A stretch of 25,147 nt of DNA from Methylotenera_A sp031417915 (GTDB lineage Bacteria > Pseudomonadota > Gammaproteobacteria > Burkholderiales > Methylophilaceae). A program made the position numbers and the translations under genes. Of the stretch, positions 7,195 through 15,072 are shown one piece after another; position 1 is the first letter of the stretch, and the number at the start of each line of letters is the position of its first letter. Below the pieces are notes generated by a model. That model was not told where the DNA came from. It worked only from the letters and a program-made list of their open reading frames with translations, and made no database searches. The stretch covers positions 1 through 25,147 of the forward strand of contig JANOWN010000035.1 in assembly GCA_031417915.1 (NCBI GenBank), in the 5' to 3' direction.

Positions 7195-8514
7195 TTGGCG
7201 CAAGATAGTCTTTTAAATGCAGTTGGTAAAATGAGCGAGCTGAAAAGCCGCTTGTGGTTTGTGTTGGGCGCATTAGTGGTATTCCGCTTAGGCGCACATA
7301 TTCCAGTCCCAGGCATTGATCCAACTGTATTAAAGCAGTTATTTGATTCGCAAAATAATGGTGTTTTGGGCATGTTTAACATGTTCTCGGGTGGCGCATT
7401 ATCTCGCTTTACCGTGTTTGCCTTGGGTATTATGCCCTACATTTCGTCATCGATTATTATGCAGTTGGCATCAGTAGTTTCTCCAAAATTGGAGGCGCTA
7501 AAAAAAGAAGGTGAGGCGGGCAGACGTACCATTACCAAATACACGCGCTACGGCACAGTGATATTAGCCACGTTTCAGGCGCTTGGGATTGCGATTGCGT
7601 TAGAAGGACAGGCTGGCTTGGTGTTAGATCCGGGCTTGGCATTTAGGTTAACAGCTGTTGTAACATTGGTAAGTGGCACCATGTTTTTGATGTGGCTGGG
7701 CGAGCAAATTACCGAACGTGGTATTGGCAATGGCATTTCTATTATCATTTTCGCAGGCATTGTGGCTGGTTTGCCGCATGCGATTGGCAGCACGTTAGAG
7801 TTGGCGCGTACAGGTGCTTTCTCCATACCATTGGTAATGTTTTTGTTTGTAGCAGTGTTGTTGGTAACAGCTTTGGTCGTGTTTGTAGAGCGTGGTCAGC
7901 GTAAAATTACGGTGAACTACGCCAAGCGTCAAGTGGGTAATAAAGTCTATGGCGGACAAACAACGCACTTGCCTTTGAAGCTGAATATGGCGGGCGTGAT
8001 TCCACCAATATTTGCGTCAAGTATTATTTTGTTTCCAGCAACGTTAGCTGGTTGGTTTGGCAGTAGCGAGAAGCTGTATTGGTTAAAAGACATTAGCAAT
8101 GTGTTGTCGCCAGGTCAGCCGATTTATATTTTATTTTTTGCAGCTGCGATTATGTTTTTCTGTTTTTTTTATACGGCGTTGGTATTTAACCCAAAAGAGA
8201 CGGCAGATAACTTAAAGAAAAGTGGCGCGTTTGTACCAGGCATTCGTCCTGGCGAGCAAACTGCGAAGTACATTGATAAAATTATGGGTCGTTTAACCTT
8301 GATTGGCGCTATTTATATTACCTTGGTGTGCTTGTTGCCAGAGTTTTTAAGATTAAAATTTAATACCCCATTTTATTTTGGTGGGACTTCGTTACTGATT
8401 ATTGTTGTAGTAACCATGGATTTTATGACGCAAGTGCAATCACATTTGATGTCACATCAATACGAAGGTTTGTTGAAGAAAGCAAACTTTAAAGGCGGCG
8501 CAGGAGCGCGGTAG
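7195..8514 (+). CDS. secY: Protein translocase subunit SecY (TTG start)
   Basis: SecY is the channel of the Sec translocon in the inner membrane; with SecE and SecG it passes unfolded proteins across the membrane, driven by SecA, or inserts membrane proteins cotranslationally. The 439-residue product has the family's ten membrane segments, the plug-region motif FRLGAHIPVPGIDP (about residues 29-42), the SGGALSRFTVFALGIMPYI block and the cytoplasmic loop GRRTITKYTRYGT. The start is a TTG at 7195 with a weak purine stretch (GAGAATA) upstream; the ATG at 7231 is an alternative that would remove 12 residues. The TTG is favoured because it keeps the normal N-terminal tail. Confidence 0.97.
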   Translation: MAQDSLLNAVGKMSELKSRLWFVLGALVVFRLGAHIPVPGIDPTVLKQLFDSQNNGVLGMFNMFSGGALSRFTVFALGIMPYISSSIIMQLASVVSPKLEALKKEGEAGRRTITKYTRYGTVILATFQALGIAIALEGQAGLVLDPGLAFRLTAVVTLVSGTMFLMWLGEQITERGIGNGISIIIFAGIVAGLPHAIGSTLELARTGAFSIPLVMFLFVAVLLVTALVVFVERGQRKITVNYAKRQVGNKVYGGQTTHLPLKLNMAGVIPPIFASSIILFPATLAGWFGSSEKLYWLKDISNVLSPGQPIYILFFAAAIMFFCFFYTALVFNPKETADNLKKSGAFVPGIRPGEQTAKYIDKIMGRLTLIGAIYITLVCLLPEFLRLKFNTPFYFGGTSLLIIVVVTMDFMTQVQSHLMSHQYEGLLKKANFKGGAGAR

Positions 8515-8525
8515 TTTTAATTTTT

Positions 8526-8555
8526 AACTTAAGCTAATTAACTTTAGCGTAAGTT
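8526..8555 (+). repeat. Stem-loop between secY and rpmJ
   Basis: AACTTAAGCTAA (8526-8537) pairs with TTAGCGTAAGTT (8544-8555) with one mismatch around a 6-base loop. There is no following T-run, so it is not a standard terminator. It occupies the space where infA lies in many relatives. It may be a processing or attenuation hairpin that sets the level of rpmJ; the role is inferred. Confidence 0.45.
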
Positions 8556-8590
8556 GGTATAAATAATATTAAGTAGTGTTGAGGTAAATT

Positions 8591-8704
8591 ATGAGAGTTC
8601 GTGCATCAGTAAAAACATTGTGCCGTAACTGTAAAGTTGTGCGTCGTCGTGGCGTTGTACGTATTATTTGTACAGACCCACGTCATAAACAACGTCAAGG
8701 TTAA
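8591..8704 (+). CDS. rpmJ: 50S ribosomal protein L36 (zinc-binding form)
   Basis: L36 is the smallest ribosomal protein and caps the large-subunit assembly near the A-site finger. The 37-residue product starts MRVRASVKTLCRNCKVVRRR and has the complete zinc ribbon C11, C14, C27 and H32, so it is the zinc-dependent form. A GAGG at 8581-8584 lies 6 bases upstream. The gene sits between secY and rpsM as in most bacteria, but infA, which usually lies just before it, is missing. The identity is very secure despite the tiny size. Confidence 0.97.
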   Translation: MRVRASVKTLCRNCKVVRRRGVVRIICTDPRHKQRQG

Positions 8705-8728
8705 TGGGGTATTAAGAGTTTGTTTTAT

Positions 8729-8757
8729 TTGAAAGAATAAGTACAAGCTGTTAAAAT
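8729..8757 (+). promoter_or_regulatory. Alpha operon promoter upstream of rpsM
   Basis: TTGAAA (8729-8734) and TAAAAT (8752-8757) are separated by the optimal 17 bases and each matches the sigma-70 consensus at five of six positions. Transcription would start near 8764, leaving a leader of about 50 bases before rpsM. This is the place where E. coli has its alpha operon promoter. In E. coli an S4-binding pseudoknot in the rpsM leader represses the operon; I could not confirm one by eye. Confidence 0.7.
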
Positions 8758-8812
8758 TCAAGGCTTTTTTTATTTGGTCGCTACATATTGCGATTTGTTT
8801 GGAGTTTAAAGT

Positions 8813-9175
8813 ATGGCTCGTATTGCTGGGGTAAATATCCCGAATAATAAACACGCTGAAATCGCATTAACCGCGATTTTTGGTATTGGTAGAAATACAG
8901 CACAAAAAATTTGTGTTGCTGCTGGTGTCTTGGCTTCCACAAAAGTGAAGGATCTTAACGATGCTGACGTGGAAAAACTTCGTGATGAAGTAGCCAAAGT
9001 AAAAGTAGAAGGCGATTTGCGCCGCGAAGTTTCTATGAATATTAAGCGTTTGATGGATTTGAATTGCTATCGCGGTGTGCGTCACCGTCGTGGCTTGCCA
9101 GTTCGTGGTCAGCGCACTAAGACTAATGCGCGTACGCGTAAAGGCCCAGTTAAAGCCATTAAGCAAGCTAAGTAG
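8813..9175 (+). CDS. rpsM: 30S ribosomal protein S13
   Basis: S13 is in the small-subunit head, pairs with S19, bridges to L5 and touches P-site tRNA. The 120-residue product starts MARIAGVNIPNNKHAEIALT, includes a helix-hairpin-helix-like FGIGRNTAQKI segment and ends with the basic tail LPVRGQRTKTNARTRKGP that reaches the tRNA. GGAG at 8801-8804 lies 8 bases before the start. It is the first gene of the alpha operon and has its own promoter. Confidence 0.98.
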   Translation: MARIAGVNIPNNKHAEIALTAIFGIGRNTAQKICVAAGVLASTKVKDLNDADVEKLRDEVAKVKVEGDLRREVSMNIKRLMDLNCYRGVRHRRGLPVRGQRTKTNARTRKGPVKAIKQAK

Positions 9176-9229
9176 TTAACTAAAAAGTAGTTAATTTTAT
9201 TAAGATTTATAGGTAAGGAACAGTACAAC

Positions 9230-9619
9230 ATGGCAAAAGCTAATGTACGCGTAAGAAAAAAAGTTAAAAAGAACATTGCAGAGGGCATTGCCCACGTGCA
9301 CGCTTCGTTTAACAATACGATTATTACAATCACTGACCGTCAAGGTAATGCGCTGTCGTGGGCAACCTCTGGCGGTCAAGGTTTTAAAGGCTCTCGTAAG
9401 AGTACGCCATTTGCTGCACAGGTTGCGGCAGAGGTTGCAGGTAAATCTGCGCAAGAGTCAGGTGTAAAAAACTTAGAAGTGCGCATTAAAGGTCCAGGCC
9501 CTGGCCGTGAATCTGCAGTACGTGCACTTAACGCTGCTGGCTTTAAAATTACCAGCATTACTGACGTGACGCCAGTACCGCATAACGGTTGCCGTCCACC
9601 TAAAAAACGTCGTATTTAG
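9230..9619 (+). CDS. rpsK: 30S ribosomal protein S11
   Basis: S11 lies on the platform of the small subunit and contacts the mRNA Shine-Dalgarno helix with S7 and S18. The 129-residue product shows GIAHVHASFNNTIITITD, the GPGPGRESAVRALNAAG motif and the invariant C-terminus DVTPVPHNGCRPPKKRRI. AAGGA at 9215-9219 lies 10 bases upstream. The 54-base gap after rpsM is AT-rich and I see no promoter in it. Confidence 0.98.
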   Translation: MAKANVRVRKKVKKNIAEGIAHVHASFNNTIITITDRQGNALSWATSGGQGFKGSRKSTPFAAQVAAEVAGKSAQESGVKNLEVRIKGPGPGRESAVRALNAAGFKITSITDVTPVPHNGCRPPKKRRI

Positions 9620-9656
9620 TCTTTGATTAAGACAAAAAGATTACTGGAGAACTATC

Positions 9657-10286
9657 TTGGCTAGAAATTTAGACCCTAAATGCCGTCAGTGCCGCCGCGA
9701 GGGCGAAAAACTATTCTTAAAAGCTGAAAAATGCTTTACGGATAAATGCGCTATCGAAAAACGTAACTTTCCACCTGGCCAGCATGGTCAGCGTCGTAAC
9801 TCACGTTTGTCTGATTACGGTGTGCAGTTGCGTGAAAAACAAAAAGTACGTCGTATTTACGGCGTGTTAGAAGGTCAATTCCGTAGTTACTACGCTGAAG
9901 CTGATCGTCAAAAAGGCATTACTGGCGAAAACTTATTGCAATTGCTAGAGTGCCGTTTAGATAACGTAGCTTTCCGCATGGGCTTGGGTGGTTCACGTAC
10001 AGAAGCGCGTCAAATCGTGCGCCACAACAGCATTAAAGTAAATGGTAAGCGTGTGAATATTCCTTCATACCAAGTAAAAGCGGGCGATGTGGTTTCTGTG
10101 GCTGAAGCCTCAAAAACACAATTGCGTATTAAAAGTGCGCTTGAAGCGGCCGAACAACGCGGCTTCCCAGCATGGTTAGAAGTAGATGTGAAAGCGTTGA
10201 CTGGTACATTTAAATCTAAACCGCAACGTGATGATTTGCCTTCAACCATTAACGAGTCGTTGGTCGTTGAGTTGTATTCTAAGTAA
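9657..10286 (+). CDS. rpsD: 30S ribosomal protein S4 (zinc form, TTG start)
   Basis: S4 nucleates small-subunit assembly on the 5' domain of 16S rRNA; in E. coli it also represses its own operon. The 209-residue product has an N-terminal segment with C9, C12, C26 and C31, the spacing of the zinc-binding form, then an S4 RNA-binding domain from about residue 98 (LECRLDNVAFRMGLGGSRTEARQ). The start is TTG, chosen because GGAGA at 9646-9650 lies 6 bases away and the family sequence begins there (MARNLDPKCRQCRREG). A TTG start on a highly expressed gene may tune its output. Confidence 0.97.
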   Translation: MARNLDPKCRQCRREGEKLFLKAEKCFTDKCAIEKRNFPPGQHGQRRNSRLSDYGVQLREKQKVRRIYGVLEGQFRSYYAEADRQKGITGENLLQLLECRLDNVAFRMGLGGSRTEARQIVRHNSIKVNGKRVNIPSYQVKAGDVVSVAEASKTQLRIKSALEAAEQRGFPAWLEVDVKALTGTFKSKPQRDDLPSTINESLVVELYSK

Positions 10287-10335
10287 TTAACACTTAGTTA
10301 AAACGCTCATTACCCAATTAACGTCAAGGAATTTT

Positions 10336-11322
10336 ATGCAAAACAACCCAACTGAATATTTGAAACCACATGTGGTTGATGTTGAAGTAATTACACCATT
10401 GCGCGCTCGTGTCACATTAGAGCCCATGGAGCGTGGTTTTGGCTATACATTAGGCAATGCACTACGTCGCGTACTCTTGTCATCAATTCCAGGCTTCGCT
10501 ATCACAGAAGTCAAAATTGATGGCGTGGTACATGAGTACTCAACCATTGATGGCGTGCAAGAAGACGTTGTTGATATTTTGCTTAACCTAAAAGGCGTGG
10601 CATTAAAACTCAACAATAAATCAGAAACCATTTTAACGCTAAACAAATCAACTGAAGGCGTAGTTACTGCGGGTGATTTTGAAACAGGCCATGATGCTGA
10701 AATCGTGAATCCAAACCATGTGATTGCGCACTTAACCAAAGGCGGCAAACTGAATTTGGAAGTTAAAGTTGAAATGGGACGTGGTTATCAACCTGTTCCT
10801 GCGCGTCAAAAAGCCAATGAAGAAGACCGTATTTTGGGCTTTATCATGGTGGATGCGTCATTTAGCCCAATCAATAAAGTGAGTTATCAAGTAGAAAGCG
10901 CGCGGGTTGAACAACGTACTGACTTGGATAAATTGATTATGGACGTTGAAACTAACGGCATCATCGAGCCAGAACAAGCCATTCGCGATGCAGCACGTAT
11001 TTTAATTGGGCAATTGTCTGTGTTTGCCAATTTAGAAGGTTCACCAAGCGAAGTGGAAGTGAAATCTGCACCGCAGGTTGATCCAATTCTATTGCGCCCA
11101 GTGGATGATTTAGAGTTGACAGTGCGTTCAGCTAACTGTTTGAAAGCCGAAAATATTTTCTACATTGGTGATTTAATTCAACGTAGCGAAAACGAATTAT
11201 TAAAAGCCCCAAACTTAGGTCGCAAATCCTTGAATGAAATTAAAGATGTACTAGCGACTAAAGGTTTAACATTGGGTATGAAGCTTGAAAACTGGCCGCC
11301 TGTTGGCCTAGAAAAAGCATAA
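10336..11322 (+). CDS. rpoA: DNA-directed RNA polymerase subunit alpha
   Basis: The alpha subunit dimerises to nucleate RNA polymerase, and its C-terminal domain binds UP elements and activators. The 328-residue product has the N-terminal domain with GFGYTLGNALRRVLLSSIPG (about residues 34-53) and the insert with EDRILGFIMVDASFSPINKV. The C-terminal domain starts near residue 245 and includes LTVRSANCLKAENI and LKAPNLGRKSLNEIKDVL, which contain the DNA-contacting residues. AAGGA at 10326-10330 lies 5 bases upstream. The position between rpsD and rplQ is the standard alpha operon order. Confidence 0.98.
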   Translation: MQNNPTEYLKPHVVDVEVITPLRARVTLEPMERGFGYTLGNALRRVLLSSIPGFAITEVKIDGVVHEYSTIDGVQEDVVDILLNLKGVALKLNNKSETILTLNKSTEGVVTAGDFETGHDAEIVNPNHVIAHLTKGGKLNLEVKVEMGRGYQPVPARQKANEEDRILGFIMVDASFSPINKVSYQVESARVEQRTDLDKLIMDVETNGIIEPEQAIRDAARILIGQLSVFANLEGSPSEVEVKSAPQVDPILLRPVDDLELTVRSANCLKAENIFYIGDLIQRSENELLKAPNLGRKSLNEIKDVLATKGLTLGMKLENWPPVGLEKA

Positions 11323-11367
11323 AGCAAAAGCTTAATTAAGTCAGTTAAAGAAAACTAAGGAATTACT

Positions 11368-11757
11368 ATGCGTCACGGTAATAGCAATCGTAAATTAAAC
11401 CGCACTAGCAGCCATCGCGCAGCTATGTTTCGTAATATGTCTGTGTCTTTATTAAAGCACGAGATTATTAGAACCACTTTACCAAAAGCAAAAGAGTTGC
11501 GTAAATATGCAGAGCCTTTGATTACGTTAGGCAAAGACGCAACGCTGGCTAATCGCCGCCTAGCTTTTAGTCGCTTACGCGATCGCGATATTGTTGGTAA
11601 ACTGTTTGGCGAGCTTGGTCCACGCTACAATGCACGTAATGGTGGCTATTTGCGTATTTTAAAATGCGGCTTCCGCAACGGCGATAACGCACCGATGGCT
11701 TTGGTGGAATTGGTAGATAGGCCGGATACCAGTACTGAAGCGGTTTCTGCAGAATAA
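11368..11757 (+). CDS. rplQ: 50S ribosomal protein L17
   Basis: L17 lies near the peptide tunnel exit and is a late protein of the large subunit. The 129-residue product begins MRHGNSNRKLNRTSSHRAAM and has EIIRTTLPKAKELRKYAEPLI, then the C-terminal GGYLRILKCGFRNGDNAPMALVEL region; a short acidic tail extends past the domain. AAGGA at 11357-11361 lies 6 bases upstream. It closes the alpha operon; an intrinsic terminator follows 18 bases after the stop. Confidence 0.98.
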   Translation: MRHGNSNRKLNRTSSHRAAMFRNMSVSLLKHEIIRTTLPKAKELRKYAEPLITLGKDATLANRRLAFSRLRDRDIVGKLFGELGPRYNARNGGYLRILKCGFRNGDNAPMALVELVDRPDTSTEAVSAE

Positions 11758-11774
11758 TAGTAGTGGTAAGAATT

Positions 11775-11803
11775 AAAAAAGCCAGCTAAGTGCTGGCTTT
11801 TTT
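11775..11803. terminator. Bidirectional terminator after rplQ
   Basis: AAAAAAGCCAGC (11775-11786), loop TAAGT, then GCTGGCTTTTTT (11792-11803): a GC-rich 6-base core flanked by an A-run and a T-run, so it can stop transcription from either strand. It lies between convergent genes, rplQ on the plus strand and the glutaredoxin-like gene on the minus strand. The core stem is the same as in the terminator at 15030-15056. Confidence 0.9.
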
Positions 11804-11832
11804 GTTGCTAAAAATTGTATAAAAGCTAAAAC

Positions 11833-12066
11833 TTAAGCGATAAATTTATGAATATCCGCAGACGTAAACGGCCAGTTAAGCTCTGCTTGCGTGTCTTGCC
11901 TCTGTAGCACGGGAATGCGCAAACTAAATTTATCTAGTAACTTCTCATCTTCTGCAATGTCGATAATTGTAAGCGCAATTTTATTATCAAAATTGAGCAA
12001 AAGCGAGTGCGCTAAATCACATAAATGACAGTGCGCTGTGGAATATACATTAAGTTGCTTTATCAT
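11833..12066 (-). CDS. Glutaredoxin-like thiol-disulfide protein (DUF836 type)
   Basis: The 77-residue product has a short thioredoxin fold: a strand-like start MIKQLNVYSTAHCHLCD with the redox motif C13-H-L-C16, and a cis-proline signature RIPVL around residues 49-53. It lacks the extra helices of classical glutaredoxins, and both length and pattern match the PF05768 (DUF836) glutaredoxin-like family. It is likely cytoplasmic and acts in thiol exchange, but the partner is unknown. It is a single minus-strand gene, convergent with rplQ and divergent from mgtE, so it has its own promoter, which I could not pin down. Confidence 0.85.
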   Translation of the reverse strand: MIKQLNVYSTAHCHLCDLAHSLLLNFDNKIALTIIDIAEDEKLLDKFSLRIPVLQRQDTQAELNWPFTSADIHKFIA

Positions 12067-12308
12067 TTTTATTGCCTATTATTTCATTAAAATTTAGCTT
12101 GCCTGCAACCTGCATGAATATTGGCTTGCAGGCCTGTTTATTTATATTTTAACACGCACTCATATTACATTTGTTTGATTATTTTCTAGCTCAATCATGA
12201 CATGGCATTCATTTTTATCATGGTAATAATTTATAACTAAAATACAAAAAAAACATAAAAATAAACCATAATAACGCTTATGCAGTTATTCCATTATCAG
12301 GGTTAAGT
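12067..12308. other. Intergenic region between the glutaredoxin-like gene and mgtE
   Basis: This 242-base divergent spacer is very AT-rich in its mgtE-proximal half. It contains an inverted repeat, GCCTGCAA (12101-12108) with TTGCAGGC (12126-12133), around a 17-base loop. It must hold promoters for both flanking genes, but I see no pair of boxes good enough to call. I saw no obvious Mg2+ riboswitch. CAGGG at 12298-12302 serves mgtE. Confidence 0.5.
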
Positions 12309-13760
12309 ATGTCCGATTTGCAAGAAGCCAAAGAAAGCTTAAGTGAAAGCCTGCAGCAGGTGATTTCTCTATTGGAGAAACACAAGTTGGTAGAGAGTCT
12401 TGTTCACAAGCAAGACACGCCTAAGCATGATATGGGCAGACAAGATTTAGTTGAGCAGCTTGTCCATAAACAAAATTTAGTTGAACTACAAACAAAACTA
12501 GATGCGCTGCATCCTGCCGACGTCGCACATATTCTTGAAGCGCTACCGCTTGAAGATAGGTTGAATCTTTGGGAGCTGGTTAAAGCGGATCGCGATGGCG
12601 ATATTCTGCTAGAAGTAAACGACTCTGTGCGGCAAAGCTTGATTGCTGACATGGACTCAAAAGAGTTGCTGGCAGCAGCTGAGCAGCTAGATACAGATGA
12701 GCTGGCAGATTTAGCGCCCGACTTGCCAAAAGATGTGTTGCAAGACTTGCTGGATAGCCTAGATACGCAGAATCGCGAACGTTTGCAATCTACACTTTCA
12801 TATCCAGAAAATGCCGTGGGTGCGCTCATGGATTTTGACATTGTCACCATCCGTGAAGATATTACATTAGAAGTTGCTTTACGCTATTTACGCCGCTTGG
12901 GTAACTTGCCAGATCATACAGATAAGTTATTTGTGGTCGATAGAAATGACATTTTGCAAGGGGTATTGCCGCTAAAGCGCATGGTAGTCAATGATTTGGA
13001 TGCGAATGTAGCAGATGTCATGGCGCCAGATATGGTGGCGTTTCATCCTGAGGACGTTGCTGATGAAGCCGCCCAAGCCTTTGAACGATATGATCTGGTA
13101 ACCGCGCCAGTGGTGGATAAGAATAATAAGTTGGTGGGTCGCTTAACGGTAAACGAGGTAATGGATTATATTCGTGATGAATCCGAATCCGATATGCTAT
13201 CGATGGCGGGCTTGCGCGAAGAGGAAGACTTTTTTGCGTCGGTTTGGAAATCCGTACAAAATCGCTGGGCGTGGCTGGCCATTAATTTGGTGACTGCTTT
13301 AGTGGCTTCTCGCGTGATTGGATTGTTTGAAGGTTCTATAGAAAAAATTGTGGCTTTGGCTGCCTTAATGCCGATTGTGGCGGGCATTGGAGGCAACTCG
13401 GGCAATCAAACCACTACGATGATCGTACGCGGCTTGGCCTTGGGGCAAATTTCCGCACACAATATGCAATCACTTATTAAAAAAGAGCTCGGTGTCGCTT
13501 TGTTAAACGGCCTGCTGTGGGGTAGTGTGCTTGGTTTAATTGCCTATGCGCTTTATAGTAACTATCAGCTGGGTTTGGTGATGATGTCTGCCATGACGCT
13601 TAATTTGTTGCTAGCTGCGGTGATGGGTGTGATGATTCCGTTGCGCATGCATAAATCTGGGCGCGACCCTGCCGTGGGCACCAGCGTGTTGATTACTGCG
13701 GTGACTGATAGTGGTGGCTTTTTTATCTTTTTAGGCTTGGCGACGATATTTTTGCTTTAA
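12309..13760 (+). CDS. mgtE: Magnesium transporter MgtE
   Basis: MgtE is a homodimeric inner-membrane Mg2+ channel gated by cytoplasmic Mg2+ sensing. The 483-residue product has the acidic N domain (from about residue 65, LHPADVAHILEALP), two CBS domains (about 170-295), a connecting helix and five membrane helices. The signature GIGGNSGNQTTTMIVRG and the pore aspartate in the last helix (TAVTDSGG, about residue 467) are present. It is about 30 residues longer than usual at the N-terminus, where a 20-residue unit is duplicated (LVESLVHKQ at 27-35, LVEQLVHKQ at 47-55). CAGGG at 12298-12302 supports the start. The MscS gene follows after 1 base, so the two form an operon. Confidence 0.95.
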   Translation: MSDLQEAKESLSESLQQVISLLEKHKLVESLVHKQDTPKHDMGRQDLVEQLVHKQNLVELQTKLDALHPADVAHILEALPLEDRLNLWELVKADRDGDILLEVNDSVRQSLIADMDSKELLAAAEQLDTDELADLAPDLPKDVLQDLLDSLDTQNRERLQSTLSYPENAVGALMDFDIVTIREDITLEVALRYLRRLGNLPDHTDKLFVVDRNDILQGVLPLKRMVVNDLDANVADVMAPDMVAFHPEDVADEAAQAFERYDLVTAPVVDKNNKLVGRLTVNEVMDYIRDESESDMLSMAGLREEEDFFASVWKSVQNRWAWLAINLVTALVASRVIGLFEGSIEKIVALAALMPIVAGIGGNSGNQTTTMIVRGLALGQISAHNMQSLIKKELGVALLNGLLWGSVLGLIAYALYSNYQLGLVMMSAMTLNLLLAAVMGVMIPLRMHKSGRDPAVGTSVLITAVTDSGGFFIFLGLATIFLL

Positions 13761-13761
13761 T

Positions 13762-15012
13762 ATGAACAATGAACTTCAGCTGATTTGGCAAGAACTAGAA
13801 ACCGACATGACCACGCCAGCCGTGATGTGGCAGCTTGCGATTATTGTTGCCGCTGTCGTTACTGCATGGCTGATTAACGGCGCGCTGCGCAATTATGTGA
13901 TGGCAAAAGCGCCAGAACATTGGAAGCTGGCGATAGGCAGCATCAATCGTGTGTTGTTTCCATTATCGTCACTGGTGTTTGTGCTGTTGAGCCAATTGAT
14001 TTTGTCCAGTTGGCAGCATACAGCGCTGTTGCGGCTTGCAGGTCGATTGTTGCTTGCCATGGCGGCGATTCGCTTAATCGTGTACTTGCTACGCTATTTA
14101 TTTTCCCCTGGCGGCTGGCTAAAAGCACTTGAGAGCGTGATTGCTTGGGGCATTTGGGGCGCATTGGCCTTGCATCTTACGGGTGTGTTGCCGCAGCTAT
14201 TGCAAGGCATGCAGGACATGCGCTTTAACATTGGGAAAAATCCTGTTAATTTGCTGTTGGTTTTGCAAGCGCTGCTCACCGTCGTTGTCACCATTTTTAT
14301 CGCATTATGGATAAGTCGATTACTAGAAAATAAGCTCATGCGTGCGGAGCAAGTCAATATGAATTTGCGCGTGGTGCTTGGCAAAATACTGCGCATCGTT
14401 TTGCTGTTTATTGCCACGCTCATTGCTTTATCTGCCGTTGGCCTAGATATTACTTTGCTTTCAGTATTCGGCGGCGCGCTTGGTGTGGGCTTGGGCTTTG
14501 GCTTGCAGCGTATCGCCAGCAATTATGTCAGCGGATTTATCATTCTTCTTGATAAATCTATGCAAATTGGCGATGTGATTTCTGTCGATAAGCATTATGG
14601 TATGGTAAGTGATATGCGCTCGCGCTATATGGTGCTAAGCAAGCCTGATGGCACACATGTGATTATCCCCAATGAAACGCTGATTACCACTGCGGTGGTT
14701 AATCATTCGCTCACTGAACATAAAGGCCGCGTGCAAATTGACCTAGCTATTAGTGTGGATAGCCCGCTTGAGCAAGCGCTGCAATTAATGCAAGATATTG
14801 CCAAACAACATACACGCGTGCTACCAACGCCCACGCCAGTAGCACGTATTAAGGGCTTTAGCGAACACGGCGTAGAGCTTAGCCTTGCTGTGTGGGTTTC
14901 AGACCCAGAAAATGGCGTATTAAGCCTGCAATCGGCATTATTTATGGATGTATGGAAAGCGTTTAAGCTGAATAAAATTAGTTTTACCAAAACAGAAGCA
15001 AAACAAGATTAA
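13762..15012 (+). CDS. MscS-family mechanosensitive ion channel
   Basis: The 416-residue product is an inner-membrane channel expected to open under membrane tension and release solutes during osmotic downshock. It has about five hydrophobic helices before the pore helix (about residues 22-225), longer than E. coli MscS, which has three segments in all. The glycine-rich pore helix is at about 232-255 (SVFGGALGVGLGFGLQRI), followed by the beta-domain motif GDVISVDKHYGMVSDMRSRY and PNETLITTAVVNHS. The C-terminal alpha/beta vestibule ends near residue 405. It starts one base after the mgtE stop, so both depend on the same transcript. The exact subfamily is not determined. Confidence 0.92.
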   Translation: MNNELQLIWQELETDMTTPAVMWQLAIIVAAVVTAWLINGALRNYVMAKAPEHWKLAIGSINRVLFPLSSLVFVLLSQLILSSWQHTALLRLAGRLLLAMAAIRLIVYLLRYLFSPGGWLKALESVIAWGIWGALALHLTGVLPQLLQGMQDMRFNIGKNPVNLLLVLQALLTVVVTIFIALWISRLLENKLMRAEQVNMNLRVVLGKILRIVLLFIATLIALSAVGLDITLLSVFGGALGVGLGFGLQRIASNYVSGFIILLDKSMQIGDVISVDKHYGMVSDMRSRYMVLSKPDGTHVIIPNETLITTAVVNHSLTEHKGRVQIDLAISVDSPLEQALQLMQDIAKQHTRVLPTPTPVARIKGFSEHGVELSLAVWVSDPENGVLSLQSALFMDVWKAFKLNKISFTKTEAKQD

Positions 15013-15029
15013 AAGTAAATTTGGATAAT

Positions 15030-15056
15030 AAAAAGCCAGCTATATGCTGGCTTTTT
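15030..15056. terminator. Bidirectional terminator between the mscS-like gene and rpmG
   Basis: AAAAAGCCAGC (15030-15040), loop TATAT, GCTGGCTTTTT (15046-15056): an 11-base perfect stem with A- and T-runs on its two sides, working on both strands. It separates the plus-strand mgtE/mscS unit from the minus-strand rpmB-rpmG unit. The stem is the same as that of the terminator after rplQ; only the loops differ. Confidence 0.9.
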
Positions 15057-15072
15057 ATAACTAAATAATTGC

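Noticed and set aside
12101..12133. Inverted repeat GCCTGCAA/TTGCAGGC as a terminator
   Set aside because: It lies between divergent gene starts, where no transcript needs to end, and the loop is 17 bases with no strong T-run directly after; kept only as a note in the intergenic entry.
12404..12850. 148-codon minus-strand open frame, rich in Ser and Cys
   Set aside because: It is antisense to the mgtE N domain and its Ser/Cys-rich composition follows from the mgtE codons; no domain seen.
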